Under the pieces are notes generated by a model. The model was not told where the DNA came from and made no database searches. It worked only from the letters and a program-made list of their open reading frames with translations. Positions 39,341 to 48,568 of a DNA stretch of 64,000 nt are shown here, one piece after another. Both the position numbers and the translations under genes were made by a program. Every line of letters begins with the position of its first letter. Position 1 is the first letter of the stretch. The stretch covers positions 112,001 to 176,000 of the forward strand of contig AP025689.1 in NCBI GenBank assembly GCA_023168345.1, written 5' to 3'. The DNA is from Lysinibacillus sp. PLM2. GTDB lineage: Bacteria > Bacillota > Bacilli > Bacillales_A > Planococcaceae.

Positions 39341-39892
39341 TTACCGTTTCTTCAAAATCATATCGATAAGTTCATCCCTGTCGATTAAGTAGACTTCATT
39401 TGACTCAGCAAGCTTTTCGGCCTGCTTAGTAAAATAGCTATTTGTCACGACCCAGCCTTGCGTTGCCTCGTACATTTTCAAAGCACCACTGATTTCTTGT
39501 ACCGCTTTTACACCAACGGTTCCGGAATATCGCTTTGCTTGGACTGCAATGACCTCATCTCGATCCGTCAAAATTAAATCTGCTCCGTAGTCGCCAGACG
39601 CTTTTGTATAGGAAACTTTGAAACCTCTTTTTTCAAAAAGAAAACCTAAAAATTGTTCAAATTCTTCCCCAGACATCTCGTCAATTTCTCTAATTCCGGC
39701 TCTTTTTAACCTTCTATTATTACTTGTACCTCGCCAAAGTTTAAAGACTAAAAGTAAAAAGGAAAATCCAATGATAGTAATAATGGTACCTTCAATGGTT
39801 TTTGTATAGTACCACCCTACTGAACCTATTAAAATGATCATTATTGGAAAGAGACGGATGCGTTTTTTCTTTTTTTCTTTCCTTTTCTGCAA
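39341..39892 (-). CDS. membrane-anchored Mrr-like restriction endonuclease domain protein
   Basis: 183 residues. A basic N-terminus (KRKEKKKKRIR) is followed by two hydrophobic helices (about 15-50). The C-terminal ~110 residues are an Mrr_cat PD-(D/E)xK fold, with GDYGADLIL supplying the Asp and VQAKRY the Q-x-K. Such proteins cleave modified or foreign DNA, but many membrane-anchored Bacillus versions are uncharacterised. No methylase is nearby. TTG start with AAAGGGG 9 bases upstream. Confidence 0.82.
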   Translation of the reverse strand: MQKRKEKKKKRIRLFPIMIILIGSVGWYYTKTIEGTIITIIGFSFLLLVFKLWRGTSNNRRLKRAGIREIDEMSGEEFEQFLGFLFEKRGFKVSYTKASGDYGADLILTDRDEVIAVQAKRYSGTVGVKAVQEISGALKMYEATQGWVVTNSYFTKQAEKLAESNEVYLIDRDELIDMILKKR

Positions 39893-39961
39893 TATGAGTA
39901 ACCCCTTTAATGAATTAAGCTACAAATATTGTAACATAAAATGGGTACATATGTTTGTATG

Positions 39962-41179
39962 TTATACATGTCGATTTTTTGCACTTATGAATGCTGTAGT
40001 AAAAAGAATAATTGTAACGATAATAAACAATAGATTCGATTGAGACCAGCTTCCAGAAGCATCATGTAAATAGCCGAAAAGAACGGGTCCAGCAGAAGCG
40101 AGTAAGTACCCTACTGATTGAGCGAAACCAGATATTTGAGCAGCTTCATATGCCGTTTTAGTGCGTAACGTGAAGAACATAAGTATTGCTCCAAAGGACG
40201 CACCCCCTGCAAGACCAAGACAAACCATCCAAATAAGAACGTAATCTGTCCACTCATTGTAAATTCCTATAAAAGAAATTAAATAGAAAAAGGTAAAGAC
40301 GAATACGATTGGTCGTTGAGAAGAGAATTTTTCAGCAATAATAGGTACTAAAAAAGTCATTGGAATTTGAGCATATTGCATAATGGATGTCATCCAACCT
40401 GCATTTTCTGCAGAGAGTCCTTGTGAAATGAGAATCTCTGGTAACCAAGTAGTAGAACAGTAGAATAATAGTGACTGCATCCCCATAGAGATAGCAATTG
40501 CCCAAGCTAAAGGTGATTTCCACATTTTTTTATCTTCTTTATTAACACTATTATTGTTATTTAAAGAGCTTAAATCAATTTTCTCTCCACGTATTAACGG
40601 GATCCAAACAATAATCGCAATGATTGTTAAAAGTATTGAAAAGCCGAGTGCACCTTGCCATCCAAAAGAGGTCTTTTCTGCAATCGGTTGACTTATTCCT
40701 AGCGATAAACCTGCAGAAATATTCATCGAAACAGTATAAAGTCCTGTCAATATGCCGACATGATACGGAAATTTCAACTTGAAAAAGCTTTGCATTAATA
40801 CATTCCCAAAGGATATCGCAATGCCGATCAAAATAGTTCCGACAATAAGTGTAGGTGTATTTCCAAGGGAACGGATTATAATCCCAATAGTAATGGCTAT
40901 TAAAGATAAAAATAAAGTCAATTCCATCCCAAATCTTTTAGCAACTCGTGGAGCAAAAGGAGAAATGACTGCAAATGATATTAAAGGTAAAGTTGTTAAA
41001 AAGCCTGCTAATACATTAGAAATCTGTAATCCTTCACGAATATAAGAAATAATCGGACCTACCCCAGTGATGGGAGTTCTTAATGTTGTTGCAAAAACAC
41101 ATATCGCAACAACAAATAGAATGGTGGTCGAGGTTATATGAATTTTTTTACTCGGTTTTGTCATCTGATTCGTGGTCAT
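39962..41179 (-). CDS. MFS transporter, CynX/NimT family
   Basis: 405 residues with twelve membrane helices. TTLRTPITGVGPIISYIRE at the first helix and MQSLLFYCSTTWLPEILISQ at the start of the second half are typical of the CynX/NimT (cyanate/2-nitroimidazole) group. The real substrate is unknown; no cyanase gene is nearby. Confidence 0.87.
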   Translation of the reverse strand: MTTNQMTKPSKKIHITSTTILFVVAICVFATTLRTPITGVGPIISYIREGLQISNVLAGFLTTLPLISFAVISPFAPRVAKRFGMELTLFLSLIAITIGIIIRSLGNTPTLIVGTILIGIAISFGNVLMQSFFKLKFPYHVGILTGLYTVSMNISAGLSLGISQPIAEKTSFGWQGALGFSILLTIIAIIVWIPLIRGEKIDLSSLNNNNSVNKEDKKMWKSPLAWAIAISMGMQSLLFYCSTTWLPEILISQGLSAENAGWMTSIMQYAQIPMTFLVPIIAEKFSSQRPIVFVFTFFYLISFIGIYNEWTDYVLIWMVCLGLAGGASFGAILMFFTLRTKTAYEAAQISGFAQSVGYLLASAGPVLFGYLHDASGSWSQSNLLFIIVTIILFTTAFISAKNRHV

Positions 41180-41424
41180 ATGTTAACCTCCTCATGTCAG
41201 TAAACATAGTGTACCAATAAATTTAAAAGTGTAAAGATATTTTCAAGTGCAAATATATTAAGGTGAAAAAGAAATTGTTATAATGAATTAATGGACATTT
41301 GTCCTATAGCCAAAAAGAATATTGATAAAAAAGCCCACAACATTAAAATTCATCAAAGATATATTACAAGAAAATGTAAAGAAATATAGTCAATAAGATT
41401 GAAAAGAAAAGGATGACGATACAA

Positions 41425-42111
41425 ATGACTGTTTCTGTAGGATTTTATAAAAAAATGCATGATTGGATTATAGATGAATATACCGGCGAAATCGTTTTCC
41501 GACCTTTACAAGTAAATGGGAATCCGTATAAATCAAAGGTGCTCATCGTTGGAATAACTCCAGAGCCTCTGATGGAAAGAGAGCTTGATAATCCAAGAAT
41601 ATATGCAGATTCCTTAGTGGATGGGGAACTTTTTGAAGAATTGAATGAATCCAGATTAAAAGAGGTTTCTCGTGAGTATAAAGGTGTACAAAAATTTGTA
41701 AGGTATATGAAGGAACGATATAACGAAGACGTGATTATTTCGAATGTTAATTGTTATATTGCAGATGATGCTAACACGCTTAAAAAGATGAAGGGATTGA
41801 AAAGTCCATTAATCGTTAAGGGCGAGCGGATTTTTCGTGAAGTGGTGGAGGAATTTTCTCCGCAATTAATTATTCTGCAAGGCTCTAAAACATTAAAAGA
41901 GTTTACAGACTCTTTTTCAGAGCAATTGTACTATAAAACGGATTTTTCATTGCCTATTCAAGAAATTGAAAATCAGGGGATTTTTGCTGAACTGACTTTA
42001 AAAAATGGAAATGTATGTAAGGTGTTAGCTTGTCGAAGTATGTCTTCTTTTAATAAAAATGGTGCAAAATTCGAACAATTAAAAATTAATATTGATACAA
42101 TTATCGGGTAA
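41425..42111 (+). CDS. hypothetical protein with possible uracil-DNA glycosylase-like fold
   Basis: 228 residues. SKVLIVGITPEP near the N-terminus, IISNVNCYIADD, PQLIILQGSKTLKEF and the late VLACRSMSSFNKNG follow the strand order of the UDG superfamily, where GxxP binds the DNA end and a late H/S motif follows. The residues differ from known UDG motifs, so this is a weak structural guess. The ATG at 41413 abuts AAAAGG with no spacing, so 41425 is preferred, with a long spacing; the start is uncertain. Monocistronic, upstream of xpt. Confidence 0.55.
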   Translation: MTVSVGFYKKMHDWIIDEYTGEIVFRPLQVNGNPYKSKVLIVGITPEPLMERELDNPRIYADSLVDGELFEELNESRLKEVSREYKGVQKFVRYMKERYNEDVIISNVNCYIADDANTLKKMKGLKSPLIVKGERIFREVVEEFSPQLIILQGSKTLKEFTDSFSEQLYYKTDFSLPIQEIENQGIFAELTLKNGNVCKVLACRSMSSFNKNGAKFEQLKINIDTIIG

Positions 42112-42151
42112 AAACGAACGTTTTAAGTTTAAATACTATGTAATAATGCTA

Positions 42152-42164
42152 AATTCCGAATAAT
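42152..42164 (+). promoter_or_regulatory. PurR-box-like sequence
   Basis: AATTCCGAATAAT matches the PurR box AWWWCCGAACWWT at all but one position. A second CCGAA follows at 42164-42168. The box lies just upstream of the xpt promoter, and xpt-pbuX is a PurR target in B. subtilis. Confidence 0.5.
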
Positions 42165-42192
42165 CCGAAAGATTTAAATCTAAAATATTTCG

Positions 42193-42221
42193 TTGCATTC
42201 GACATAATACGTGTTTATAAT
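42193..42221 (+). promoter_or_regulatory. sigma-A promoter of xpt-pbuX
   Basis: TTGCAT (42193-42198), a 17-base spacer and a perfect TATAAT (42216-42221). Transcription from here would begin about 35 bases before the riboswitch aptamer. Confidence 0.75.
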
Positions 42222-42264
42222 GATAACGTTCTTAACAAAATCTTAACAATAAAATTGAATACTA

Positions 42265-42335
42265 TACTCATATAATAGCGAGAATATGGCTCGCAAGTTT
42301 CTACCGACTAACCGTAAATAGGTCGACTATGAGAG
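42265..42335 (+). promoter_or_regulatory. purine (guanine-type) riboswitch aptamer
   Basis: The aptamer has P1 CTCATA/TATGAG, the TATAATAGCG and GTTTCTACC junction segments, loop-loop sequences ATATGG and CCGTAAATAGG, and the specificity segment CGACTATG. The base in that segment that discriminates ligands is C (GACTATG, not GATTATG), which means guanine/hypoxanthine. It controls the following xpt-pbuX operon by transcription termination. Confidence 0.95.
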
Positions 42336-42385
42336 ACAAATATAGACAGCATTTGTACGTGTCTATTAACTTTCAATTAATTTAT

Positions 42386-43038
<653 letters not shown>

Positions 43039-43072
43039 TAATACCTACAAATATTAGGAGGATCTATTAATA

Positions 43073-44374
43073 ATGAATAATGCAAAGGCATTTACACTTG
43101 GTATTCAACATTTACTTGCAATGTATGCGGGAGCTATTTTAGTACCGATTATTATCGGTGGTGCTCTTGGATTTTCATCAGAACAAATGACTTATTTGGT
43201 TGCCATTGACATTATGATGTGTGGTATTGCCACTTTACTGCAAGTAATGAGAGGGAAGATTTTCGGTATTGGGTTACCAGTAGTGCTTGGATGTACATTT
43301 ACTGCTGTATCTCCAATTATCGCAATTGGTTCAGATAAAGGCGTTGGTGCGGTTTATGGAGCTATTATCGCATCAGGAATTATTGTTGTTCTAATATCCG
43401 GGATTTTTGGTAAGCTAGTGAAGTTCTTTCCACCAATTGTTACAGGCTCAGTTGTAACAATTATCGGAATCTCTCTAATTCCTGTAGCCATCAATAATAT
43501 GGGTGGTGGACAAGGGGCTGAGGATTTTGGTTCTGGTACCAATATAGCATTAGCTATGGTTACTTTATTAATCATTCTTTTAATCTATCGTTTTACGACT
43601 GGGTTTATTCGTTCAATTTCTATTTTGCTAGGTTTAATCTTTGGAACTGTTATCGCTGCCGTATTAGGGAAAGTTGATTTCCAACCAGTAATTGATGCTG
43701 GATGGTTACATATGGTACAACCATTCTATTTCGGTACACCAACGTTCGATTATGGTGCGATTCTTACGATGACCCTAGTTGCGATGGTCTCTCTAGTAGA
43801 ATCTTCGGGTGTTTACTATGCTTTAAGTGATATTACAAAACAGAAAGTCGAATCAAAAGATTTATCAAGAGGGTATCGTTCGGAAGGATTAGCATCAATT
43901 ATTGGTGGAATTTTCAATGCTTTTCCTTATACAACATTCTCACAAAATGTAGGTTTAATAAAAATGACAGGCGTAAAAGAACGAAGCGTTATTTTTATTA
44001 CTGGATCGCTTTTAGTACTACTTGGTTTCTTGCCGAAAATTGCTGCTCTAACGACAATTATTCCTACATCTGTATTGGGCGGCGCAATGCTTGCAATGTT
44101 TGGTATGGTTGTTACTCAGGGAATCACGATGTTGGCACCGGAAATTATGCGCTCTCCCGAGAACGCAATGGTAGCTGCTGTTTCTGTTGGATTGGGTGCA
44201 GGTGTAGTATTTGTGCCTAATATCTTTGCGGTTCTTCCTGAATGGGTTTCTGTACTAACTTCAAACGGTATTGTATGTGGTTCAGTGACGGCAATTATAT
44301 TAAATATTGTATTTAATATGATAGGGACAAAAAAGGAAGATGCAATGCTTGTAAAACCTGCTGATGCAAAATAA
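43073..44374 (+). CDS. pbuX: xanthine permease (NCS2 family)
   Basis: 433 residues, about 14 membrane segments. NCS2 blocks are visible: GIQHLLAMYAGAILVPIIIG at the start, FPPIVTGSVVTIIGISLIPV, the TFSQNVGLIKMTGVKERSV motif and LGGAMLAMFGMVV. It takes up xanthine for the Xpt enzyme encoded just upstream. AGGAGG precedes the ATG. Confidence 0.95.
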   Translation: MNNAKAFTLGIQHLLAMYAGAILVPIIIGGALGFSSEQMTYLVAIDIMMCGIATLLQVMRGKIFGIGLPVVLGCTFTAVSPIIAIGSDKGVGAVYGAIIASGIIVVLISGIFGKLVKFFPPIVTGSVVTIIGISLIPVAINNMGGGQGAEDFGSGTNIALAMVTLLIILLIYRFTTGFIRSISILLGLIFGTVIAAVLGKVDFQPVIDAGWLHMVQPFYFGTPTFDYGAILTMTLVAMVSLVESSGVYYALSDITKQKVESKDLSRGYRSEGLASIIGGIFNAFPYTTFSQNVGLIKMTGVKERSVIFITGSLLVLLGFLPKIAALTTIIPTSVLGGAMLAMFGMVVTQGITMLAPEIMRSPENAMVAAVSVGLGAGVVFVPNIFAVLPEWVSVLTSNGIVCGSVTAIILNIVFNMIGTKKEDAMLVKPADAK

Positions 44375-44379
44375 AAAAT

Positions 44380-44416
44380 TCAGTGTTTCTAACTCTAAGA
44401 GCTAGAAACACTTTTT
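44380..44416. terminator. terminator after pbuX
   Basis: GTGTTTCTA/TAGAAACAC with CTCTAAGAG nested, then TTTTTT. Shared with the convergent fructokinase gene. Confidence 0.88.
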
Positions 44417-45366
44417 TATCTTAAATGCACTTCTTCTATAGTAGGTAGTGATTCTATTGCCCCGATTTTTTCACAAACGATTGCACCAACTTTATTGCTG
44501 AAATGTATAATATCTTTCCATTCATTAAAGGTGATAGAGCGCGGGTTATCAATGTTACTTAATTGATATAAAGTTGCGCCCACAAACGCATCACCTGCCC
44601 CTGTGGTATCAACTGCTTTTATAGAGATACTTGGAATATTTATGGATTGGCCTTTCAAAGAAAAAAAGGTTCCGTTTTTTCCTAGCGTAACGGAAATAGC
44701 ATCTACACCTAATGAGTGTAAGGTTGAAGTGGCTTTTTTAATGTCAGTTTCATTTGTTAATAAATACAGCTCTTCATCGCTGACTTTTAAAAGGTCACAA
44801 TATGGTATGCATTCAAAGATATGTTCTTTAAAGAGCTCTATATTTTCTCCCCATAAGTCTCTTCGAAAATTAGGGTCAAAGGATGTATAGCAATTTTGCT
44901 TCTTTGCATAGCGTAACAAATGTTTATATGTTTGTTGAAATGGTTGTGTTAAAAGAGCAGTAGCAGAGCCGAAATGAATAATTTTCATCGACGAAAGTGC
45001 CTCTATAGGTATTTCATCGACTGTTATATTTGCATCTGCTCCTCGATGGAAAACAAAATCTCTTTGTCCATCTTCTTGTAAAGAAACAAATGCGAGCGTA
45101 GTTGGGAAATGTGAATCTTTTAATAAGAAATCCATATTTACCCCAACTGATTCCAAGGTTGATTCAAGGAATTCTCCAAATGGATCATCACCCACTTTTC
45201 CTAAGAAGTGTGCGTGCCCTCCTAATTTTGCAATCGTTGCACAAACATTTGCTGGTGCCCCTCCAGCCTTTTTTAAAAATGTAGAACTATCTTTCAAATT
45301 TCCATTCCGTTCATTACTGAAAAAGTCAATTAGTAGTTCTCCAATACATAAAATAGATTCTCTCAT
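44416..45366 (-). CDS. scrK: fructokinase (PfkB family)
   Basis: 316 residues. GGAPANVCATIAKLGGHAHF (PfkB signature 1) and DTTGAGDAFVGA (signature 2 with catalytic Asp) are intact. FDPNFRRDLW and the LKVSDEELYLLT block are typical of bacterial fructokinases. It phosphorylates fructose to fructose-6-phosphate. The ATG at 45366 has AAAGGA 6 bases upstream; an earlier ATG at 45381 lacks one. No sucrose hydrolase or PTS gene is adjacent, so the symbol rests on sequence only. Confidence 0.82.
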   Translation of the reverse strand: MRESILCIGELLIDFFSNERNGNLKDSSTFLKKAGGAPANVCATIAKLGGHAHFLGKVGDDPFGEFLESTLESVGVNMDFLLKDSHFPTTLAFVSLQEDGQRDFVFHRGADANITVDEIPIEALSSMKIIHFGSATALLTQPFQQTYKHLLRYAKKQNCYTSFDPNFRRDLWGENIELFKEHIFECIPYCDLLKVSDEELYLLTNETDIKKATSTLHSLGVDAISVTLGKNGTFFSLKGQSINIPSISIKAVDTTGAGDAFVGATLYQLSNIDNPRSITFNEWKDIIHFSNKVGAIVCEKIGAIESLPTIEEVHLR

Positions 45367-45457
45367 TTTTGTTCCTTTCATAAACTGTACTTAAATTACA
45401 TTTAATGGTTATAACTATACAATGCTTTAAAAAAGATTGCGAAATAAAAGTTCAATA

Positions 45458-45503
45458 AAAAGAAACCCCTTAAGTAAAGAAAATTTTCTCTACTTAAAGG
45501 GTT
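45458..45503 (-). terminator. terminator after fumC
   Basis: AACCCTTTAAGTA pairs with TACTTAAGGGGTT on the minus strand and is followed by TCTTTTTATT. Confidence 0.85.
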
Positions 45504-45564
45504 GCGTTGGGAATATGAAAGTTCATCAACTAAACTTTTATAGCAATATTTTATTATTTATTAA

Positions 45565-46956
45565 TCACTCAGCATTTGGATAAATCATCTTACTTGGATC
45601 AATGTACTTATCGAACTGTTCTTCAGTTAGTAATTCTAATGATAAGGCTGCTTCTTTTAGTGTAGATCCTTCTTTATGCGCTTTCTTTGCGATTTTCGCT
45701 GCGTTTTCATAGCCAATATAAGGATTTAGTGCGGTTACTAACATCAAGGAATTTTCTAAGTTGCGTTCTAATACTTCCATATTCGGCTCAATACCAACAG
45801 CACAATTATCGTTGAACGATTTCATTGCATCTGCAAGTAATCTTGCTGATTGTAGGAAGTTATAAATGATCACAGGTTTAAATACGTTTAATTCAAAGTT
45901 CCCTTGGCTTGCTGCAAAGGCAATGGTAGCATCATTACCGATAACTTGCGTAACGACCATAGTCAGCGCCTCAGATTGAGTTGGATTTACCTTCCCTGGC
46001 ATGATCGAGCTGCCGGGTTCATTTTCAGGTATTGTAATTTCCCCAATTCCACTACGAGGACCGCTAGCTAACCAACGAACATCATTTGCGATTTTCATTA
46101 AGTCCGCCGCTAATGCTTTTAAAGCTCCATGAGCAGCAACGATTTCATCATGGCTTGTTAGTGCATGGAATTTGTTTTCCGACGAAGCAAAATCTTTTCC
46201 GGTAAGATTGCTAATTTCCTCAGCAACCATGTCACCAAATTTAGGGTGTGCATTAATACCAGTACCAACAGCTGTACCGCCGATTGCAAGATCTTTTAAA
46301 AATTGTGTATTAACCATAATCATCTTTTCAGATTTTACTAGCATATGGTGCCATCCGCTAATTTCCTGACCAAGCGTCAATGGTGTAGCATCTTGTAAGT
46401 GAGTTCGACCAATTTTAATAATGTCATTAAATTTCTCTGATTTTTCTTTTAGTGTAGCCTTTAATAATTGAAGACGAGGCATTAAATAGTTTTCTACGAT
46501 TTCAACCGCAGCAATATGTAGTGCAGTTGGGAAAGTATCATTAGAGCTTTGTGATTTATTTACGTCATCATTTGGATGTACTCGTTCTTCTGAGCCTTGT
46601 TCTTCTAGTAATTGATTTGCTCTGTGGGCAATGACTTCATTAACATTCATATTGGATTGAGTACCACTACCTGTTTGCCAAACAACAAGAGGAAACTGAT
46701 CATCCCACTTGCCTGAAAGAATTTCGTCAGCAGCTGTAACAATGGCGTTGGTCTTAATATCTGATAGTTTGTTTAACTTGTTGTTAGTAATAGCTGCTGC
46801 TTTTTTCAAAATTGTAAAAGCACGAATGATTTCTATAGGCATTTGTTCTTGCCCAATTTGGAAATTTTCTTTACTACGTTGCGTTTGTGCTCCCCAAATT
46901 TTATCAGCTGGAACACGCACTTCTCCTAGTGTATCTTTTTCAATACGATAGTCCAT
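45565..46956 (-). CDS. fumC: class II fumarase
   Basis: 463 residues. It interconverts fumarate and malate in the citric acid cycle and uses no iron-sulfur cluster. The catalytic loop signature [13 protein letters not shown] is intact; [14 protein letters not shown] and [20 protein letters not shown] are further family blocks. It is separated by a terminator from the Fur-box transcript upstream, so it should have its own promoter in the ~55 bp before its start. Confidence 0.97.
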   Translation of the reverse strand: MDYRIEKDTLGEVRVPADKIWGAQTQRSKENFQIGQEQMPIEIIRAFTILKKAAAITNNKLNKLSDIKTNAIVTAADEILSGKWDDQFPLVVWQTGSGTQSNMNVNEVIAHRANQLLEEQGSEERVHPNDDVNKSQSSNDTFPTALHIAAVEIVENYLMPRLQLLKATLKEKSEKFNDIIKIGRTHLQDATPLTLGQEISGWHHMLVKSEKMIMVNTQFLKDLAIGGTAVGTGINAHPKFGDMVAEEISNLTGKDFASSENKFHALTSHDEIVAAHGALKALAADLMKIANDVRWLASGPRSGIGEITIPENEPGSSIMPGKVNPTQSEALTMVVTQVIGNDATIAFAASQGNFELNVFKPVIIYNFLQSARLLADAMKSFNDNCAVGIEPNMEVLERNLENSLMLVTALNPYIGYENAAKIAKKAHKEGSTLKEAALSLELLTEEQFDKYIDPSKMIYPNAE

Positions 46957-47011
46957 TCTATCAACTCCCTTAGTATTACTATATTAAGTTATGCCCAAAA
47001 AAAGAATTGAA

Positions 47012-47051
47012 TAAAAACAAATAAGGCTGTAACAACTAACTCGTCACAGCC
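47012..47051 (-). terminator. terminator of the candidate small RNA
   Basis: GGCTGT/ACAGCC (extended by two more pairs past one mismatch) with TTATTTGTTTTT downstream on the minus strand. It separates the Fur-box transcript from fumC. Confidence 0.75.
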
Positions 47052-47076
47052 ATTATGCGTCTTGTGACGCGAATAG

Positions 47077-47109
47077 TCAATGAAGGAGTCGGTAGTGTGA
47101 AAAAAGCAT
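47077..47109 (-). CDS. possible 10-residue peptide inside the small RNA
   Basis: An ATG with AAGGAG 8 bases upstream opens a frame MLFSHYRLLH and stop, inside the candidate Fur-controlled RNA. The AAGGAG is paired with CTCCTT of the same RNA in hairpin 2, so translation would depend on that hairpin opening. It may be chance: the purine-rich site is also simply the arm of the stem. Confidence 0.25.
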   Translation of the reverse strand: MLFSHYRLLH

Positions 47110-47192
47110 TGTTAGACTCCTTGTTTTACTTGAGAGAAATAAATTTTAGAGATATAAATAGGGGGGTACAGCTCAAAAATTTATTTCTATAC

Positions 47193-47225
47193 GATAATGA
47201 TAATCATTATCAATTAAAATGTCAA
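47193..47225 (-). promoter_or_regulatory. perfect Fur box over a sigma-A promoter
   Basis: GATAATGATAATCATTATC at 47193-47211 is identical to the 19-bp consensus Fur box. On the minus strand TTGACA (47225-47220), a 17-base spacer and TATCAT (47202-47197) form a good promoter whose -10 lies inside the box. Iron-loaded Fur would block it. The first base of the RNA is expected near 47190. Confidence 0.85.
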
Positions 47226-47330
47226 ATAAAACCTTTAAAAAATAAACACCGCCTGAACGAAAAAGCGTAAGCTTATCGAGAACAAGCGATGTTCTTATTG
47301 GGTATTCAATTCTTATTCACCTCAGAAATT

Positions 47331-47642
47331 TTAAATGATTTTCACGTAAAAATCTTTGCCGTTATTAATTCCATCTGCGCGGACAGAGTTCTTGTTCTGA
47401 TAATAATGAGCAATGGTTTTTGCTAATCCTGCATAGCCATTTAAGTAAGTACCTTGCTGGATAGGTTTACCGGGATTATGGAATTCAAAATATAGTCTTA
47501 CATCGTGGGACATCATATCCAGTATTTCCATAAAATCCGTCTCTGGAATATGGATTCCACGAGTGTAGCTACATTCTCTCCGATAAGTATCGTGAGTCAC
47601 ATTAATAGGCTTTAATTCGTTGACAATATTGAATTCTTTCAT
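47331..47642 (-). CDS. hypothetical protein, 103 residues
   Basis: I do not recognise the family. It is soluble, with a tyrosine- and histidine-rich middle (DVRLYFEFHNPGKPIQQGT, AKTIAHYYQNKN) and one cysteine. Clear ribosome binding site (AAAGGAG, 8 bases) supports a real gene. It lies 58 bp beyond the Fur-box promoter, downstream of it only on the opposite orientation, so it is not part of that transcript. Confidence 0.65.
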   Translation of the reverse strand: MKEFNIVNELKPINVTHDTYRRECSYTRGIHIPETDFMEILDMMSHDVRLYFEFHNPGKPIQQGTYLNGYAGLAKTIAHYYQNKNSVRADGINNGKDFYVKII

Positions 47643-47763
47643 CCAACCAACTCCTTTAAGAAATGGAAAATTAAGTTATTCGACCATTATAACAAAATTT
47701 GTTATAAATGTCAGAATGTTTTTGGGAAATTATTTAATAGCTTATGAATGTCTAGAAATTTTA

Positions 47764-48321
47764 TTACCAGTCCTTTTGTTGTAATTCATCTGCAATAACT
47801 TGTAAATCATAGGCATTAATAATTCGTAATGGATAATCGTATTTTTCAGCGTATTTTTCTGCAAGCTTTTTAACGTATTGAGGGGAGCCTTCATTATCCT
47901 CATCGTAAATCAATAATAAAGCGTCGGTATTTTGAATAATAAATTTGTCTTTTTCAATAAATTGCCATGGTGCCTCGTAAGGGCGTTTCGAAACACTTGT
48001 AACAAAATCCGCTTTACTTACTATATTAATATATTTTTCTTTTTTAATTTCGTTCCAGTTTTTTTCTTGATCTAAAAATGGGGTAATCACGGAATATTTT
48101 AAATCAGGAAAATCCGACTTTAATTCAAGTATTACTTCCGCAGCCCAAGTTTCAACACCTTGTTGCCCCGTAAGCACGACCCATTCAAGACCATCTTCAA
48201 TTAAAGCCCTTAGTTCGTTTTCGATAGCTTTTTTAATAATAGGAATGCCTGGGTGTTTGTCGTTAAAAATACCTAGCTCATGGGGTCTATAACCAGAGAC
48301 GTAAATAGTTTTTATCATCAT
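47764..48321 (-). CDS. ypsA: YpsA family protein (DUF1273, SLOG superfamily)
   Basis: 185 residues, same length as B. subtilis YpsA. SGYRPHELGIF, GLEWVVLTGQQGVETWAAEV, VITPFLDQEKNW and LLLIYDEDNEGSP are the family blocks; the fold is the SLOG nucleotide-binding Rossmann type. In Firmicutes YpsA affects cell division; its ligand is unknown. Here it is not beside gpsB, its usual neighbour. AAAGGAG precedes two adjacent ATGs (48321 and 48318). Confidence 0.88.
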   Translation of the reverse strand: MMIKTIYVSGYRPHELGIFNDKHPGIPIIKKAIENELRALIEDGLEWVVLTGQQGVETWAAEVILELKSDFPDLKYSVITPFLDQEKNWNEIKKEKYINIVSKADFVTSVSKRPYEAPWQFIEKDKFIIQNTDALLLIYDEDNEGSPQYVKKLAEKYAEKYDYPLRIINAYDLQVIADELQQKDW

Positions 48322-48568
48322 ATGTACTCCTTTAATCTTTGTTTATTATAACTATAGCCTAATAATAAAAAAGTTGCGATGAAGTGCTTATGGTCAGAAA
48401 GATCTACATGCCTTCTTAAATTAATATGTACTTCTTTGTCTATGGAAATATTAAAATATCAAAAATTTAGTAAACATTTGATAGATATTTACTATTGTAA
48501 TCCTACCCGAATACAAGGTATTATATCCTTACCTATTTACTAAGAATTAAAATGGAGGTGTCAATGAA

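Larger units (their letters stand above)
47012..47190 (-). ncRNA. candidate Fur-repressed small RNA (FsrA/RyhB-like)
   Basis: No protein gene explains this stretch. On the minus strand a promoter and a perfect Fur box lead into about 180 nt with four hairpins. First is a perfect 13-bp stem (47176-47188 with 47135-47147) whose 28-base loop holds a run of six C (47161-47166). Second is AAGGAGTC/GACTCCTT (47115-47122 with 47083-47090). Third is GCGTC/GACGC (47057-47070). Last is the terminator at 47012-47051. A Fur-controlled RNA with an unpaired C-rich loop is the pattern of B. subtilis FsrA, which pairs with ribosome binding sites of iron-using enzymes. Expression and targets are inferred. Confidence 0.7.

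Noticed and set aside
42220-42234. Catabolite-responsive element-like TGATAACGTTCTTA
   Set aside because: Two mismatches to the cre consensus in conserved positions and a position just after the -10 of xpt; weak support.
47055-47270. 71-codon plus-strand frame covering the Fur box
   Set aside because: No ribosome binding site, low-complexity product, and it lies across the Fur box and antisense to the hairpins of the candidate small RNA.
47193-47330. Fur box controlling the 103-residue gene at 47331-47642
   Set aside because: That gene reads away from the box on the minus strand and the box lies beyond its 3' end, so it cannot serve as its promoter operator.
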